Below the pieces are notes generated by a model. That model saw only the letters and a program-made list of their open reading frames with translations. It was not told the DNA's origin and did not search any database. This document shows positions 9,654 through 18,058 of a stretch of 64,000 bases of DNA, in pieces. The translations under genes were made by a program, and so were the position numbers. The stretch comes from Mucilaginibacter tolerans. Lineage in GTDB: Bacteria > Bacteroidota > Bacteroidia > Sphingobacteriales > Sphingobacteriaceae. The DNA lies in NCBI RefSeq assembly GCF_030519375.1, contig NZ_JAUMKB010000002.1, forward strand, positions 248,001-312,000, in the 5' to 3' direction. Positions within the stretch are counted from its first letter, which is position 1. Every line of letters begins with the position of its first letter.

Positions 9654-9669
9654 CACTCACTAAATCAAC

Positions 9670-12261
9670 ATGAAGAAAAGCATTACCCGTCCTGCAATTT
9701 ATTTTGTCGGTTCGTTGTCGTTGCTTGCGTTTGCGGCAACCATTATCAGCAGTACCAATACCGGTTCGCTTAAACAGTGGACGAGCATTGATGATGGCGA
9801 TGGAATTGTGCTGGTAAAAAACTCAAACGGCCCTACACTGGGTTATTCGTCCAAATCAGGCGTAAAAATTCTTACCGTAGATGGCCTGGCTTTTAAAGAC
9901 CTGAACAAAAACGGCAAACTGGATAAATATGAGGACTGGCGCTTGCCTGTTGAGGAAAGAGCAAAAGACCTGGCCTCTCAAATGTCGCTCGAGCAAATAG
10001 CAGGACTGATGCTTTACAGCGCACACCAGGCTATACCGGCCATGTCCGGAGGCCCATTCGCAGGCGGCACCTACAATGGCAAAAAATTCAGCGATGGAGG
10101 GATAGATGCTGCTGAGGTAACCGACCAGCAAAAGAGCTTTTTATTGAAAGACAACCTGCGCCACGTGCTGATCACTTCGGTACAAAGCCCCGAGGTAGCT
10201 GCTCGTTGGAACAACAATGTGCAGGCTTTGGTGGAAGGCGCTGGGCTGGGTATACCTGCCAATAACAGCTCTGACCCACGCCATGGAACCTCGTCAGGCG
10301 TTGAGTATACTGCCGGGGCAGGCGGCAAAATATCACAATGGCCTGATCAACTGGGCTTGGCTGCGACATTTGATCCAGACGTTGTAAAGAAATTTGGGCA
10401 TGTTGCCTCGCAGGAATACCGCGCTTTGGGTATCGCTACGGCATTATCACCACAAATCGACCTAGGCTCTGAACCACGCTGGTCACGTATCAACGGCACT
10501 TTTGGCGAAGACCCGCAACTGGATGCGGATATGGCCCGTGCTTATGTGGATGGCTTTCAAACATCGACCGGTGGGAGTGAAATAAAAGATGGCTGGGGTT
10601 ATCACAGCGTGAATGCGATGATGAAACACTGGCCGGGCGGCGGTCCTGAAGAGGGTGGAAGGGATGCGCATTTTGCTTATGGTAAGTTTGCAGTATATCC
10701 AGGGAATAATTTTGATGAGCACTTAGTATCCTTTGTGGATGGCGCGCTTCACCTGCATGGCAAAACCAAAATGGCGGCGGCTGTGATGCCATATTACACC
10801 ATCTCTTATGGTCGTGATACCAGAAACAAGGAAAATGAGGGCAATAGTTACAATAAATACCTGATCACCGATCTGCTTCGGGGGAAATATCATTATGATG
10901 GCGTGATTTGTACCGACTGGCTGGTTACAGCCGACGAAGGTAAAACCCCTGATCAGTTTTTAGGAAAATCGTGGGGAATGGAAACTAAAACCGTTGCCGA
11001 AAGACACTACAAGGTAATGATGGCCGGGGTAGACCAATTTGGCGGCAATAATGAATCAGGGCCGGTGATCGAGGCTTACCAGATGGGAGTAAAGGAACAT
11101 GGCGAGGCATTTATGAGAGCACGTTTTGAAAAAAGCGCGCAAAGGTTATTAACCAACATCTTCCGCACAGGCTTATTTGAGAATCCATATCTGAATGCAA
11201 CCAATTCAAAACAAACCGTAGGTAAACCGGAATTCATGACAGCAGGGTATAATGCCCAGTTGAAGTCGGTTATCCTATTGAAAAACAATAATCATGTACT
11301 ACCACTGAAAAGAGGCATTACGATATACCTGCCTAAAAAATATACACCATCCATGCAGGGCTTTTTCGGGCCGCCATCAAAAGAACACTGGGATGAAGCG
11401 GTTAAATCGGAACTATTTAACAAATATTTCAATTATACCGACGACCCGGCGAAAGCGGATTGTGCGGTGGTGTTTGTAAGCAGTCCTTATGGTGGTGCCG
11501 GTTATGACAAGGAAGATGTAGCAAAAGGTGGCAATGGGTATGTTCCGATCACTTTGCAATATGGAGAATACAAGGCTACCCATGCCAGAGCACACAGCAT
11601 TGCAGCAGGTGATCCATCTGAACCAGGGGTGAACAACCGCTCATATAAAGACAAAACAATCACAGCAGGAAACTACAATGATCTGAAAACGATCCGTGAA
11701 ACCAAAGCAGCCATGAAAGGCAAACCGATAGTAGTGGTGCTTACCATGACAAAACCAACTATTCCGGCTGAGTTTGAAAAGGATGCCAATGCCATTGTAG
11801 CTGATTTCGGCGTACAAAACCAGGCGATATTAGACATTCTGAGCGGAGCGGTTGAGCCATCGGGATTATTGCCATTCCAGATGCCGGCCAATATGAAAAC
11901 AGTTGAGTTACAGGACGAGGATATTCCGCACGATATGGTATGCTACAAAGATGCTGACGGCCACACTTACGATTTTGGTTTTGGCATGAATTGGAAAGGG
12001 GTGATCCATGATGCACGCACTGCGAAATATGTAGGTATTGTTAAAAAACCTGTAATAAACACCAGCAACGGTATAGTAAGCATTACTTGTGCTACACCTG
12101 GGGCTAAGATCTATTACACAACGGATGATGCAACGCCATCATTTATTGCGGGTAACGAGTATAGAAAACCATTCAAAGCGAATAAAGGAGCTGTGATAAA
12201 GGCCATCGCAAAGATTTACGGCAAGGATAATAGTAGTATGACGGACGAGGTGGTGAAGTAA
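9670..12261 (+). CDS. GH3 glycoside hydrolase with chitobiase-like C-terminal domain
   Basis: An exported 863-residue enzyme. An N-terminal hydrophobic segment (residues about 8-27) looks like a signal peptide. A short EF-hand-like stretch (DLNKNGKLDKYEDW) precedes the GH3 N-terminal barrel. The catalytic nucleophile is probably Asp416 in YDGVICTDW. The second GH3 domain follows, with GVQNQAILDILSGAVEPSGLLPF. The last 65 residues (KIYYTTDDATPS...) match the chitobiase/beta-hexosaminidase C-terminal fold. GH3 enzymes here usually cleave beta-glucosides or beta-xylosides. The exact substrate is not readable. It is monocistronic and ends 101 bp before a convergent gene. Confidence 0.92.
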   Translation: MKKSITRPAIYFVGSLSLLAFAATIISSTNTGSLKQWTSIDDGDGIVLVKNSNGPTLGYSSKSGVKILTVDGLAFKDLNKNGKLDKYEDWRLPVEERAKDLASQMSLEQIAGLMLYSAHQAIPAMSGGPFAGGTYNGKKFSDGGIDAAEVTDQQKSFLLKDNLRHVLITSVQSPEVAARWNNNVQALVEGAGLGIPANNSSDPRHGTSSGVEYTAGAGGKISQWPDQLGLAATFDPDVVKKFGHVASQEYRALGIATALSPQIDLGSEPRWSRINGTFGEDPQLDADMARAYVDGFQTSTGGSEIKDGWGYHSVNAMMKHWPGGGPEEGGRDAHFAYGKFAVYPGNNFDEHLVSFVDGALHLHGKTKMAAAVMPYYTISYGRDTRNKENEGNSYNKYLITDLLRGKYHYDGVICTDWLVTADEGKTPDQFLGKSWGMETKTVAERHYKVMMAGVDQFGGNNESGPVIEAYQMGVKEHGEAFMRARFEKSAQRLLTNIFRTGLFENPYLNATNSKQTVGKPEFMTAGYNAQLKSVILLKNNNHVLPLKRGITIYLPKKYTPSMQGFFGPPSKEHWDEAVKSELFNKYFNYTDDPAKADCAVVFVSSPYGGAGYDKEDVAKGGNGYVPITLQYGEYKATHARAHSIAAGDPSEPGVNNRSYKDKTITAGNYNDLKTIRETKAAMKGKPIVVVLTMTKPTIPAEFEKDANAIVADFGVQNQAILDILSGAVEPSGLLPFQMPANMKTVELQDEDIPHDMVCYKDADGHTYDFGFGMNWKGVIHDARTAKYVGIVKKPVINTSNGIVSITCATPGAKIYYTTDDATPSFIAGNEYRKPFKANKGAVIKAIAKIYGKDNSSMTDEVVK

Positions 12262-12279
12262 CTGAATGCAGTCTGGGGG

Positions 12280-12346
12280 CATCCTGAGCCTGTCGAAGGA
12301 CGCGCGCAGAGTCCCTAGCACTGCGCTTCGAGAGCCTCAGCATGAC
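12280..12346. repeat. Dispersed palindromic element
   Basis: Imperfect inverted arms, CATCCTGAGCCTGTCGAAGG at 12280-12299 and CTTCGAGAGCCTCAGCATG from 12326, lie between convergent genes. The arms resemble the very common Bacteroidota intergenic palindrome CATCCTGAGC..TCGAAG. A second, half-decayed copy is at about 58115-58147. It could act as a bidirectional terminator for the GH3 and TfoX genes. Confidence 0.6.
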
Positions 12347-12362
12347 ACACCGTTGTTTGGAT

Positions 12363-12698
12363 TTACTTTTTTGATGATTTAGCCCTTGGATTATATTCCA
12401 GGGCTAGGTTTATCCAGTGATCGAAGTCCTTTTGATTCTTGAAGCGTTCGGGACTGATATAAACAAATCCTTTCATATGTTTCCCGCCATGAACCATCGG
12501 GCGGGTGCCGGGCTCTTCCACCAGTTGTTCGGTCAGGTCCGGATCGAGGCGGAGCATTAATTCATTTCCACTTACACTAACACACATTTTATCGTCGACC
12601 ATAAAAGTGACGCCGCGAAACATCTTCTTCTCCTCCACATTCGCGATATCTGCCAGGGCCTCGCGAACACGGTCGGCTAATTTTTCATCGTATGCCAT
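12363..12698 (-). CDS. TfoX N-terminal domain protein
   Basis: A 111-residue cytosolic protein that is only a TfoX/Sxy N-terminal domain. It has the family pattern: an N-terminal helix (DEKLADRVREAL), then EKKMFRGVTFMVDDKMCVSVSG with the conserved Met-Phe-Gly-like turn, then LMLRLDPD. The C-terminal helix-hairpin half of TfoX, known from competence regulation, is absent, so a competence role should not be assumed. It is the last gene of a minus-strand run, 24 bp after the ECF sigma factor stop. Such stand-alone domains often accompany YCII and ECF42 genes (from general knowledge). Confidence 0.8.
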   Translation of the reverse strand: MAYDEKLADRVREALADIANVEEKKMFRGVTFMVDDKMCVSVSGNELMLRLDPDLTEQLVEEPGTRPMVHGGKHMKGFVYISPERFKNQKDFDHWINLALEYNPRAKSSKK

Positions 12699-12722
12699 AG
12701 GTTTGTAACTGAGTCTGTCAAA

Positions 12723-13967
12723 TTAAACATTTTTCAGCTTACCCAGTTTGCTGATTTTGTTCTTTATCACCTTTTTATCAGCTGTAACACGTGATAATTT
12801 TAGGGCCTGCTGCAAATGCTCAATGGCTTTTTGAAGATCGACATCACTGTAAAGCTCTCCCAGCAGGCAATGATATAAGTGGCTGTTCTCCAGTTTAAGT
12901 TTTTCAGCTTCGATAATGGCTTCTTCGCTACCGAACACCTTCGATAGCGCATAAGTGCGGTTCAGCGCAGCAATGGGTGAATACTCCATTATCAACAATT
13001 GGTTATACAGACTGAGTATCTTTTCCCATTTCTGCACGTCATTATTAGTTGTGGTATGCCAATAGGCAATTGCAGCTTCCCAATGGTATTTTGACAGATA
13101 ATTACCTGTAGATGCTTTGTTCAGGTAACGCTCGCCTTGTATAATCAACTCTCTGTTCCACAATGAAGTATCCTGATCTTCATAAAGTATTAATTCACCA
13201 TTGGAATCAACCCTTGCCTCGAAACGTGAAGCGTGAAAACACATTAAAGCAAGTAAGGCATTCACGGCGGGCTTATTGGTAGTTTCGTTTTCAGTCAGCA
13301 TATGCGTTAACCTCATGGCTTCCAGGCAAAGGTCTTTTCGCAGCACTGCATTATTGTTTGATGAGTAATATCCTTCGTTAAACAACAGGTAAAGTGTAGT
13401 CAATACATTTTCTATCCGTTTATCGATCTCACTTTCCGGCGGGAGTTCGATCTTCACATTGTCTTGCTTCAGCTTTTCTTTAGCGCGATATAAACGCTTA
13501 TTGATGGTTTCCTTGTTGGCGAGGAAGGCATCAGCAATTTCATCAATGCTAAAACTACATAGGATGCGAAGCGATAAGCCGATCTGTGCTTCAGCAGGTA
13601 TACCTGGATAGCAAATGGCAAACATCATCTGCAACTGGCTATCCTGTATGTTTTGTGCCGAAAGATCAATCTCTATTTCGTGCTTATCATTGGTAGCATA
13701 TTGTATTTGGGGCGATATTTTCTGCGAAAAAAGCGTATTCCGCTTTAATAGGTCTTTTGCTTTGTTTTTGGCAACAGTATATAGCCAGGCAGCCGGGTTT
13801 TGTGGAATTCCTTTTAAACCCCACGTCTCAGCAGCAAGCAGAAAAGTATCGCCGACAAGATCTTCGGCTATGGAAATATGTTCTATGCCCAGCGACCGGC
13901 AGAGTACGGCGGTTATTTTCCTGAACTCTGTCCTGTACAAATATGGAATCAGCTCCTTTTCCTGCAT
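12723..13967 (-). CDS. ECF42-type RNA polymerase sigma factor with TPR extension
   Basis: A 414-residue sigma-70 family protein. Region 2 is in the first about 90 residues (IAEDLVGDTFLLAAETW). Region 4 is near 150-170 (SIDEIADAFLANKETINKRLYRAKEKL). The remaining 220 residues form a helical, TPR-like C-terminal extension, the hallmark of ECF42 (SigJ-like) factors. These have no classic anti-sigma factor; the extension is reported to control activity, and the genes sit with DGPF/YCII proteins. That is exactly the arrangement here: three YCII genes lie directly upstream on the same strand. It redirects transcription, most likely of its own cluster. The inducing signal is unknown. Confidence 0.9.
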   Translation of the reverse strand: MQEKELIPYLYRTEFRKITAVLCRSLGIEHISIAEDLVGDTFLLAAETWGLKGIPQNPAAWLYTVAKNKAKDLLKRNTLFSQKISPQIQYATNDKHEIEIDLSAQNIQDSQLQMMFAICYPGIPAEAQIGLSLRILCSFSIDEIADAFLANKETINKRLYRAKEKLKQDNVKIELPPESEIDKRIENVLTTLYLLFNEGYYSSNNNAVLRKDLCLEAMRLTHMLTENETTNKPAVNALLALMCFHASRFEARVDSNGELILYEDQDTSLWNRELIIQGERYLNKASTGNYLSKYHWEAAIAYWHTTTNNDVQKWEKILSLYNQLLIMEYSPIAALNRTYALSKVFGSEEAIIEAEKLKLENSHLYHCLLGELYSDVDLQKAIEHLQQALKLSRVTADKKVIKNKISKLGKLKNV

Positions 13968-14026
13968 AAGTAGAAAGGCTTCTGCCTGATTACAATATTA
14001 GGCAGAAGCTTATTAAAATTCACATT

Positions 14027-14377
14027 TTAACCATTCATCTGGATAATGTCCCTTACCTCAACGCTACCGTCAGCGACGTTCAGCATCGGGCAGCTTTTAG
14101 CCAATTCCAAAGCCTCTTCTATAGATTCGGCCCTGAAGACACTCAGACCGCCCACGATCTCCTTAACCTCGGCATAAGGACCGTTGGTTATGATATTGCC
14201 TGGTTTTACGGTACGCCCTTCATTACCTAACCGCATGCCTGGCGAAACCAGTTTATTTTGTGCGGCTATGCCACCCATCCAGTTTTCCCATTCTTTTGAT
14301 ACCACAAGATTTCCTTCCGGTGTCAGTTCGATCTCGCCCATAGGCTCTGATCGGTATATCATTGCAAATTCTTTCAT
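14027..14377 (-). CDS. YCII/DGPF-family protein (copy 3)
   Basis: A 116-residue YCII-related protein. The typical start MKEFAMIYRSEP leads into a ferredoxin-like alpha-beta fold with the family turn TNGPYAEVKEIVGG, where N replaces the D of the DGPF signature. The family may bind or transform small molecules; no reaction is proven. It lies 23 bp after copy 2 and 59 bp before the ECF42 factor, in the same direction. It is closest to copy 2 (both open with a similar 11-residue frame), pointing to tandem duplication. Confidence 0.88.
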   Translation of the reverse strand: MKEFAMIYRSEPMGEIELTPEGNLVVSKEWENWMGGIAAQNKLVSPGMRLGNEGRTVKPGNIITNGPYAEVKEIVGGLSVFRAESIEEALELAKSCPMLNVADGSVEVRDIIQMNG

Positions 14378-14400
14378 CTCTTTTAAATTTTTATTGAAAT

Positions 14401-14751
14401 TTAATTAGCTCCTATAGGAATAATATTTCTTACCTCGACGTTCCCGCCGGCATTCAGGATAGGGCAGCCTTTTGCGATCTCTGTTGCCTGGTCTATATCA
14501 CCCGCTTTTACAACGATGACTCCGGTTATCATTTCCTTGATCTCGGCATACGGGCCGTTGGTCACTAAACTCCCTGGTCTTACGGTTGAGCCGTCGCCGC
14601 CCAGGCGGGTGCCTGGATTTGCCAGTTGTCCTTTAGCGGCCATACCGCTCATCCAGAGCTGCCATTGTTTCATAATTTCCTGCAGTTTGTCTGGTGAGTA
14701 CCCTGTTTCAGGATGGAAATCGTTCCTGAAGATTAATGCAAATTCGTTCAT
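14401..14751 (-). CDS. YCII/DGPF-family protein (copy 2)
   Basis: A 116-residue YCII-related protein, opening MNEFALIFRNDF. The signature turn is TNGPYAEIKEMITG. A Trp-rich stretch (QWQLWMSGMAAKGQL... in outline) matches the GMRL/GTRL region shared with copies 1 and 3. It sits in the middle of three tandem copies, 75 bp after copy 1 and 23 bp before copy 3. Function is unknown beyond the association with ECF42 sigma factors. Confidence 0.88.
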   Translation of the reverse strand: MNEFALIFRNDFHPETGYSPDKLQEIMKQWQLWMSGMAAKGQLANPGTRLGGDGSTVRPGSLVTNGPYAEIKEMITGVIVVKAGDIDQATEIAKGCPILNAGGNVEVRNIIPIGAN

Positions 14752-14826
14752 AACTTTTAAGTTTTTTATGTTTTATAACCGAATGACGATTGCGCCGGTT
14801 ATTATTGGACAAGGGCTTCAATTTTT

Positions 14827-15168
14827 TTATTCACCCGAATATAACCCGCGTATTTCAATACTTCCTGACCCGACCAATGGGGCGCTCCTTGCAATATTAG
14901 CAGCTTCATCAATCGAGTTAGCCCGGATGATCAAATAACCTCCGATTATTTCCTTGGTTTCAACAAAAGGACCGTTGGTGATTACTTTACCATTTCGGAT
15001 AGTTCTTCCATCGTTGCTTAGGCGGTTGCCGCGGCTAACGAGGATATCCCGGGATATGATATCATTTACCCATTTTTCCCAAACAGCCATTCCGGCCTGC
15101 ATTTCTTCGGGAGAAAATTTTATCTCAGGCAAGTTTTCTAACCTGATGATCATTACAAATTCTTTCAT
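14827..15168 (-). CDS. YCII/DGPF-family protein (copy 1)
   Basis: A 113-residue YCII-related protein and the first gene of the ECF42 operon. It starts MKEFVMIIRLENLPE and has the signature turn TNGPFVETKEIIGG, the version nearest to the classic DGPF motif. The three copies share about the same length and order of elements but have diverged well (for example RGNRLSNDGRT here against PGTRLGGDGST in copy 2). The operon promoter should lie in the 130 bp between 15169 and the divergent GH105 gene; I could not identify it. Confidence 0.88.
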   Translation of the reverse strand: MKEFVMIIRLENLPEIKFSPEEMQAGMAVWEKWVNDIISRDILVSRGNRLSNDGRTIRNGKVITNGPFVETKEIIGGYLIIRANSIDEAANIARSAPLVGSGSIEIRGLYSGE

Positions 15169-15298
15169 GGTTTTGATTTTTGGTTTTTAGGTTATTGACG
15201 ATCCCGAAAAAGAAAACTGGACAAACCTTTTAATTTTTTTTCACAGATTAAAATTTAGTGCTTTAATTTATAGCTTTAACCCATATAAACCTTCTACC

Positions 15299-16399
15299 GT
15301 GAAAAAACCTCTTACTTTCATTTTGCTTGCGACTATTACTATGCAAGCTGTTTATGCTAAACCCAAGCCCGATTCCATATTAAGGATCATGAATAAAGTT
15401 GCCGATTGGCAATTGCACGAGTGGCAGGCGCATGGCGCCAGGAACCCAAAATGGTTCTGGACAATGGGCGCTTGTTATGCGGGATATGTTGCACTGAACC
15501 AGGTTGGCCATAATCCAAAGTACTTTAACGAGCTGCGCAGCATCGGCGAGACCCTAAAATGGGATACCGGCCCAAACCGGGAAATGGCTGATGATTATTG
15601 CGTAGCGCAGATGTATTCTCAACTGTATGCTGTTGACAAACGGCCTCAAATGATTGCACGTTTTAAGGCTTTGGCGGATAGTATCATGGCAAGGCCGCAC
15701 ACGGAATCGCTTGAATGGAAAAATAATATCGCCAGCAGAGAATGGGCCTGGTGCGATGCCCTGTTTATGGGGCCGCCTGCCTTTGCTTATCTGTCGACAG
15801 CGACAAGTGATCAGAAATACCTCGATTTTGCCGCTAAAATGTGGTTTAAGACCACAGACTACCTATTTGACAAAGATGAGAGCCTTTATTTCAGAGACAG
15901 TCGTTTCTTCACACTAAAAGAAAAAAACGGGCAAAAGATATTCTGGTCAAGAGGAAACGGCTGGGTAATGGCTGGATTGGTAAGAATGCTGTCCAATATG
16001 CCTGCAAATTATCAGTCGCGTGTTCATTTCGTATATCTGTATAAAAAAATGGCCGAGAAAATAGCCAAACTGCAAAATGCCGATGGCACCTGGCATGCTG
16101 CATTATTAGATCCCGACAGTTATCCGGTAAAAGAGACCAGCGGAACTGGTTTTTATTGCTATGCGCTGGCATACGGTATCAACAATGGATTACTGCCTTA
16201 TAATAAATATCATAGTATTGTTGAAAAGGCATGGGCTGCTTTGGTAGCGTCTGTACATGCTGATGGTAAACTGGGTAATGTACAGCAAATAGGTGAGAAG
16301 CCGGAAACCGTAACCAATGATGATACCGAAGTTTACGGTGTCGGAGCGTTTTTATTGGCCGGATCTGAAATGTACAAGCTGAAATTGAAGTATCATTAA
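15299..16399 (+). CDS. GH105 unsaturated rhamnogalacturonyl/glucuronyl hydrolase
   Basis: An exported 366-residue enzyme. The start is a GTG at 15299, followed at once by a charged end and signal peptide (KKPLTFILLATITMQAVYA). The fold is an (alpha/alpha)6 barrel of the YteR type. Trp-Cys-Asp in REWAWCDALFMG (Asp153) matches the catalytic Asp of GH105, which acts by hydrating the double bond of lyase products. WSRGNGWVMAGL and SGTGFYCYALA are further family blocks. It would remove unsaturated uronic acid from pectin fragments. It heads a run of five plus-strand genes for sugar processing. Confidence 0.88.
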   Translation: MKKPLTFILLATITMQAVYAKPKPDSILRIMNKVADWQLHEWQAHGARNPKWFWTMGACYAGYVALNQVGHNPKYFNELRSIGETLKWDTGPNREMADDYCVAQMYSQLYAVDKRPQMIARFKALADSIMARPHTESLEWKNNIASREWAWCDALFMGPPAFAYLSTATSDQKYLDFAAKMWFKTTDYLFDKDESLYFRDSRFFTLKEKNGQKIFWSRGNGWVMAGLVRMLSNMPANYQSRVHFVYLYKKMAEKIAKLQNADGTWHAALLDPDSYPVKETSGTGFYCYALAYGINNGLLPYNKYHSIVEKAWAALVASVHADGKLGNVQQIGEKPETVTNDDTEVYGVGAFLLAGSEMYKLKLKYH

Positions 16400-16440
16400 T
16401 AATCCTAATTTTATTATCCAACTATTAACCTTCTGATGAT

Positions 16441-17100
16441 ATGGAAAAATCTCCCGTCTTTATTACAGGCGGAACGGGTTATATCGGCAAAAGACTGATC
16501 AGTATATTATTAAATGAGAGGTATGATGTAACTGCATTGGTTCGTGAGCAATCTGTAAAGAAATTGCCGAATGGGTGCAAAGCTGTAATAGGCAGTCCTT
16601 TTGATGCAGCAACTTATTTGAATTCTGTGCCGGCTGATTGTATTTTTATTCATTTGCTAGGGGTGAGCCATCCGGGGCCTAAAAAGAAGTTATTATTTTA
16701 TTCGGTTGACCTTGCTTCTCTGAAAGTGTCTGTCGAAGCTGCAAAACAAGCCGGAGTAAAACATTTCATCTATATGAGCGTGGCGCAATATCCAACAAAA
16801 GTAATGGCTGATTACCAGGAAGCAAGGCGACAAGGGGAAGAAGCTGTTCTGGCATCGGAGCTTACCTCCACGTTGATCAGGCCCTGGTATGTAGTAGGGC
16901 CCGGACATTACTGGCCGTTGCTATTTCAGCCGGTGTTTAAATTGTTGGAGATAATACCATCTACTTCTGTCCAAGCAAAAGCATTGGCGCTGGTATCGTT
17001 AAAACAAATGCTTTTAGCTTTAAAAAATACCGTTATTTATCCCCCGAAAGAAAAAAAAAATCGTGTAGAAGTTCAGGATATTAAAAACGCGAAACCATAA
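16441..17100 (+). CDS. NAD(P)-binding epimerase/NmrA-like protein
   Basis: A 219-residue cytosolic Rossmann protein. The nucleotide-binding motif ITGGTGYIGKRLI lies at residues 8-20. HFIYMSVAQYP sits where short-chain epimerases carry the active-site Ser, and Tyr is present, but the YxxxK pair is not clear, so it may be an NmrA-like binder. It is short compared with the usual 280-300 residues and lacks the C-terminal substrate domain. It lies 41 bp after GH105 and 5 bp before ThuA, so co-transcription with ThuA is very likely. Confidence 0.78.
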   Translation: MEKSPVFITGGTGYIGKRLISILLNERYDVTALVREQSVKKLPNGCKAVIGSPFDAATYLNSVPADCIFIHLLGVSHPGPKKKLLFYSVDLASLKVSVEAAKQAGVKHFIYMSVAQYPTKVMADYQEARRQGEEAVLASELTSTLIRPWYVVGPGHYWPLLFQPVFKLLEIIPSTSVQAKALALVSLKQMLLALKNTVIYPPKEKKNRVEVQDIKNAKP

Positions 17101-17105
17101 CCATT

Positions 17106-17951
17106 ATGCCTAAAATCTATACCCGCATACAGATCTTTACTGTATTACCATTGATCTTCCTTTTCTCCTCACTTATAGCTCAGACCAACAAAAAGTCTTT
17201 TCATGTTATCGCATTTTACACTGCCCGGAACGATCAGGCGCATATCAGTTTTGTTCATGAAGCCAATAAATGGTTTGAGGAAATGGCGAAAAAATACAAC
17301 TTTAGCTATGACTCTACTAAAGACTGGACGAATATGAATGCCAAGTTCCTGGCCAAATACCAGGCTGTGATATTTCTGGACACAAGAGTAGAAGCTCCAG
17401 CCCAACGAAAGGCATTTGAAGAATTCATGAAAAATGGTGGTGGCTGGCTGGGTTTTCACTTTGCCGCATTTGCTTTAACGCCTTCAGATTTTAATGCAGA
17501 TTGGGACTGGTATCATAATGAGTTCCTGGGTTCTGGACAATATGTAAGCAATACCTGGCGGCCCGTATCGGCTTTTTTGAGGGTTGAAGACCATAACCAT
17601 CCAGCGACGAAGGGATTGCCCGATATTATCAAAGCATCGCCAAGCGAATGGTACCGTTGGGAAAAGGACATTCGCAAAAATCCGGATATCAAAATATTGT
17701 TGTCGGTTGATTCAACTAGCTTCCCGTTAGGTACAGGTCCAAAGCTCCATGAAATTTGGCACAGCGGCTATTACCCAATCGTATGGACCAACAAAAACTA
17801 CAAAATGGTTTACTTCAACTTTGGTCATAACGATATCGATTATGAGCACCATACTAACGAAGACTTATCGCATACGTTTCCTAACCCTGAACAGGAGAAA
17901 CTTATCCTCAATTCGTTGATATGGGTGGCAACAGGTGAGAAAGTTAACTAA
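17106..17951 (+). CDS. ThuA-domain secreted protein
   Basis: A 281-residue protein with a Sec signal peptide (residues 1-25, ending SLIAQ). The ThuA fold (a glutamine-amidotransferase-like Rossmann domain) shows in FYTARNDQAHISFVHEANKW, then FLDTRVEAPAQRKAFEEFMKNGGG and GWLGFH. The C-terminal half has the ThuA pattern GHNDIDYEHHTN. ThuA domains act on carbohydrates or derived intermediates, originally in trehalose utilisation; a catalytic mechanism is not settled. In Bacteroidota they often lie next to GMC oxidoreductases and sugar isomerases, as here. Confidence 0.88.
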   Translation: MPKIYTRIQIFTVLPLIFLFSSLIAQTNKKSFHVIAFYTARNDQAHISFVHEANKWFEEMAKKYNFSYDSTKDWTNMNAKFLAKYQAVIFLDTRVEAPAQRKAFEEFMKNGGGWLGFHFAAFALTPSDFNADWDWYHNEFLGSGQYVSNTWRPVSAFLRVEDHNHPATKGLPDIIKASPSEWYRWEKDIRKNPDIKILLSVDSTSFPLGTGPKLHEIWHSGYYPIVWTNKNYKMVYFNFGHNDIDYEHHTNEDLSHTFPNPEQEKLILNSLIWVATGEKVN

Positions 17952-18058
17952 GTGTAACTGACACACTATTGTTACAAATGCTACAGTTTTTTTATAGAAT
18001 CAAAGAGTAACTTGGTAAATTAGTTTATCAGTTTAACAAACCCACCAATTTTACCTTT

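Larger units (their letters stand above)
9346..9669. other. Gene-free stretch between AhpD-like and GH3 genes
   Basis: 324 bp with no gene. It holds two hairpin-forming repeats (listed separately at 9404-9427 and 9565-9653). It should also hold the divergent promoters for the AhpD-like gene (minus) and the GH3 gene (plus). A sequence CTACATTTAG near 9511-9520 resembles the Bacteroidota -7 box with an A in place of the final G. I see no other signal. Confidence 0.5.
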
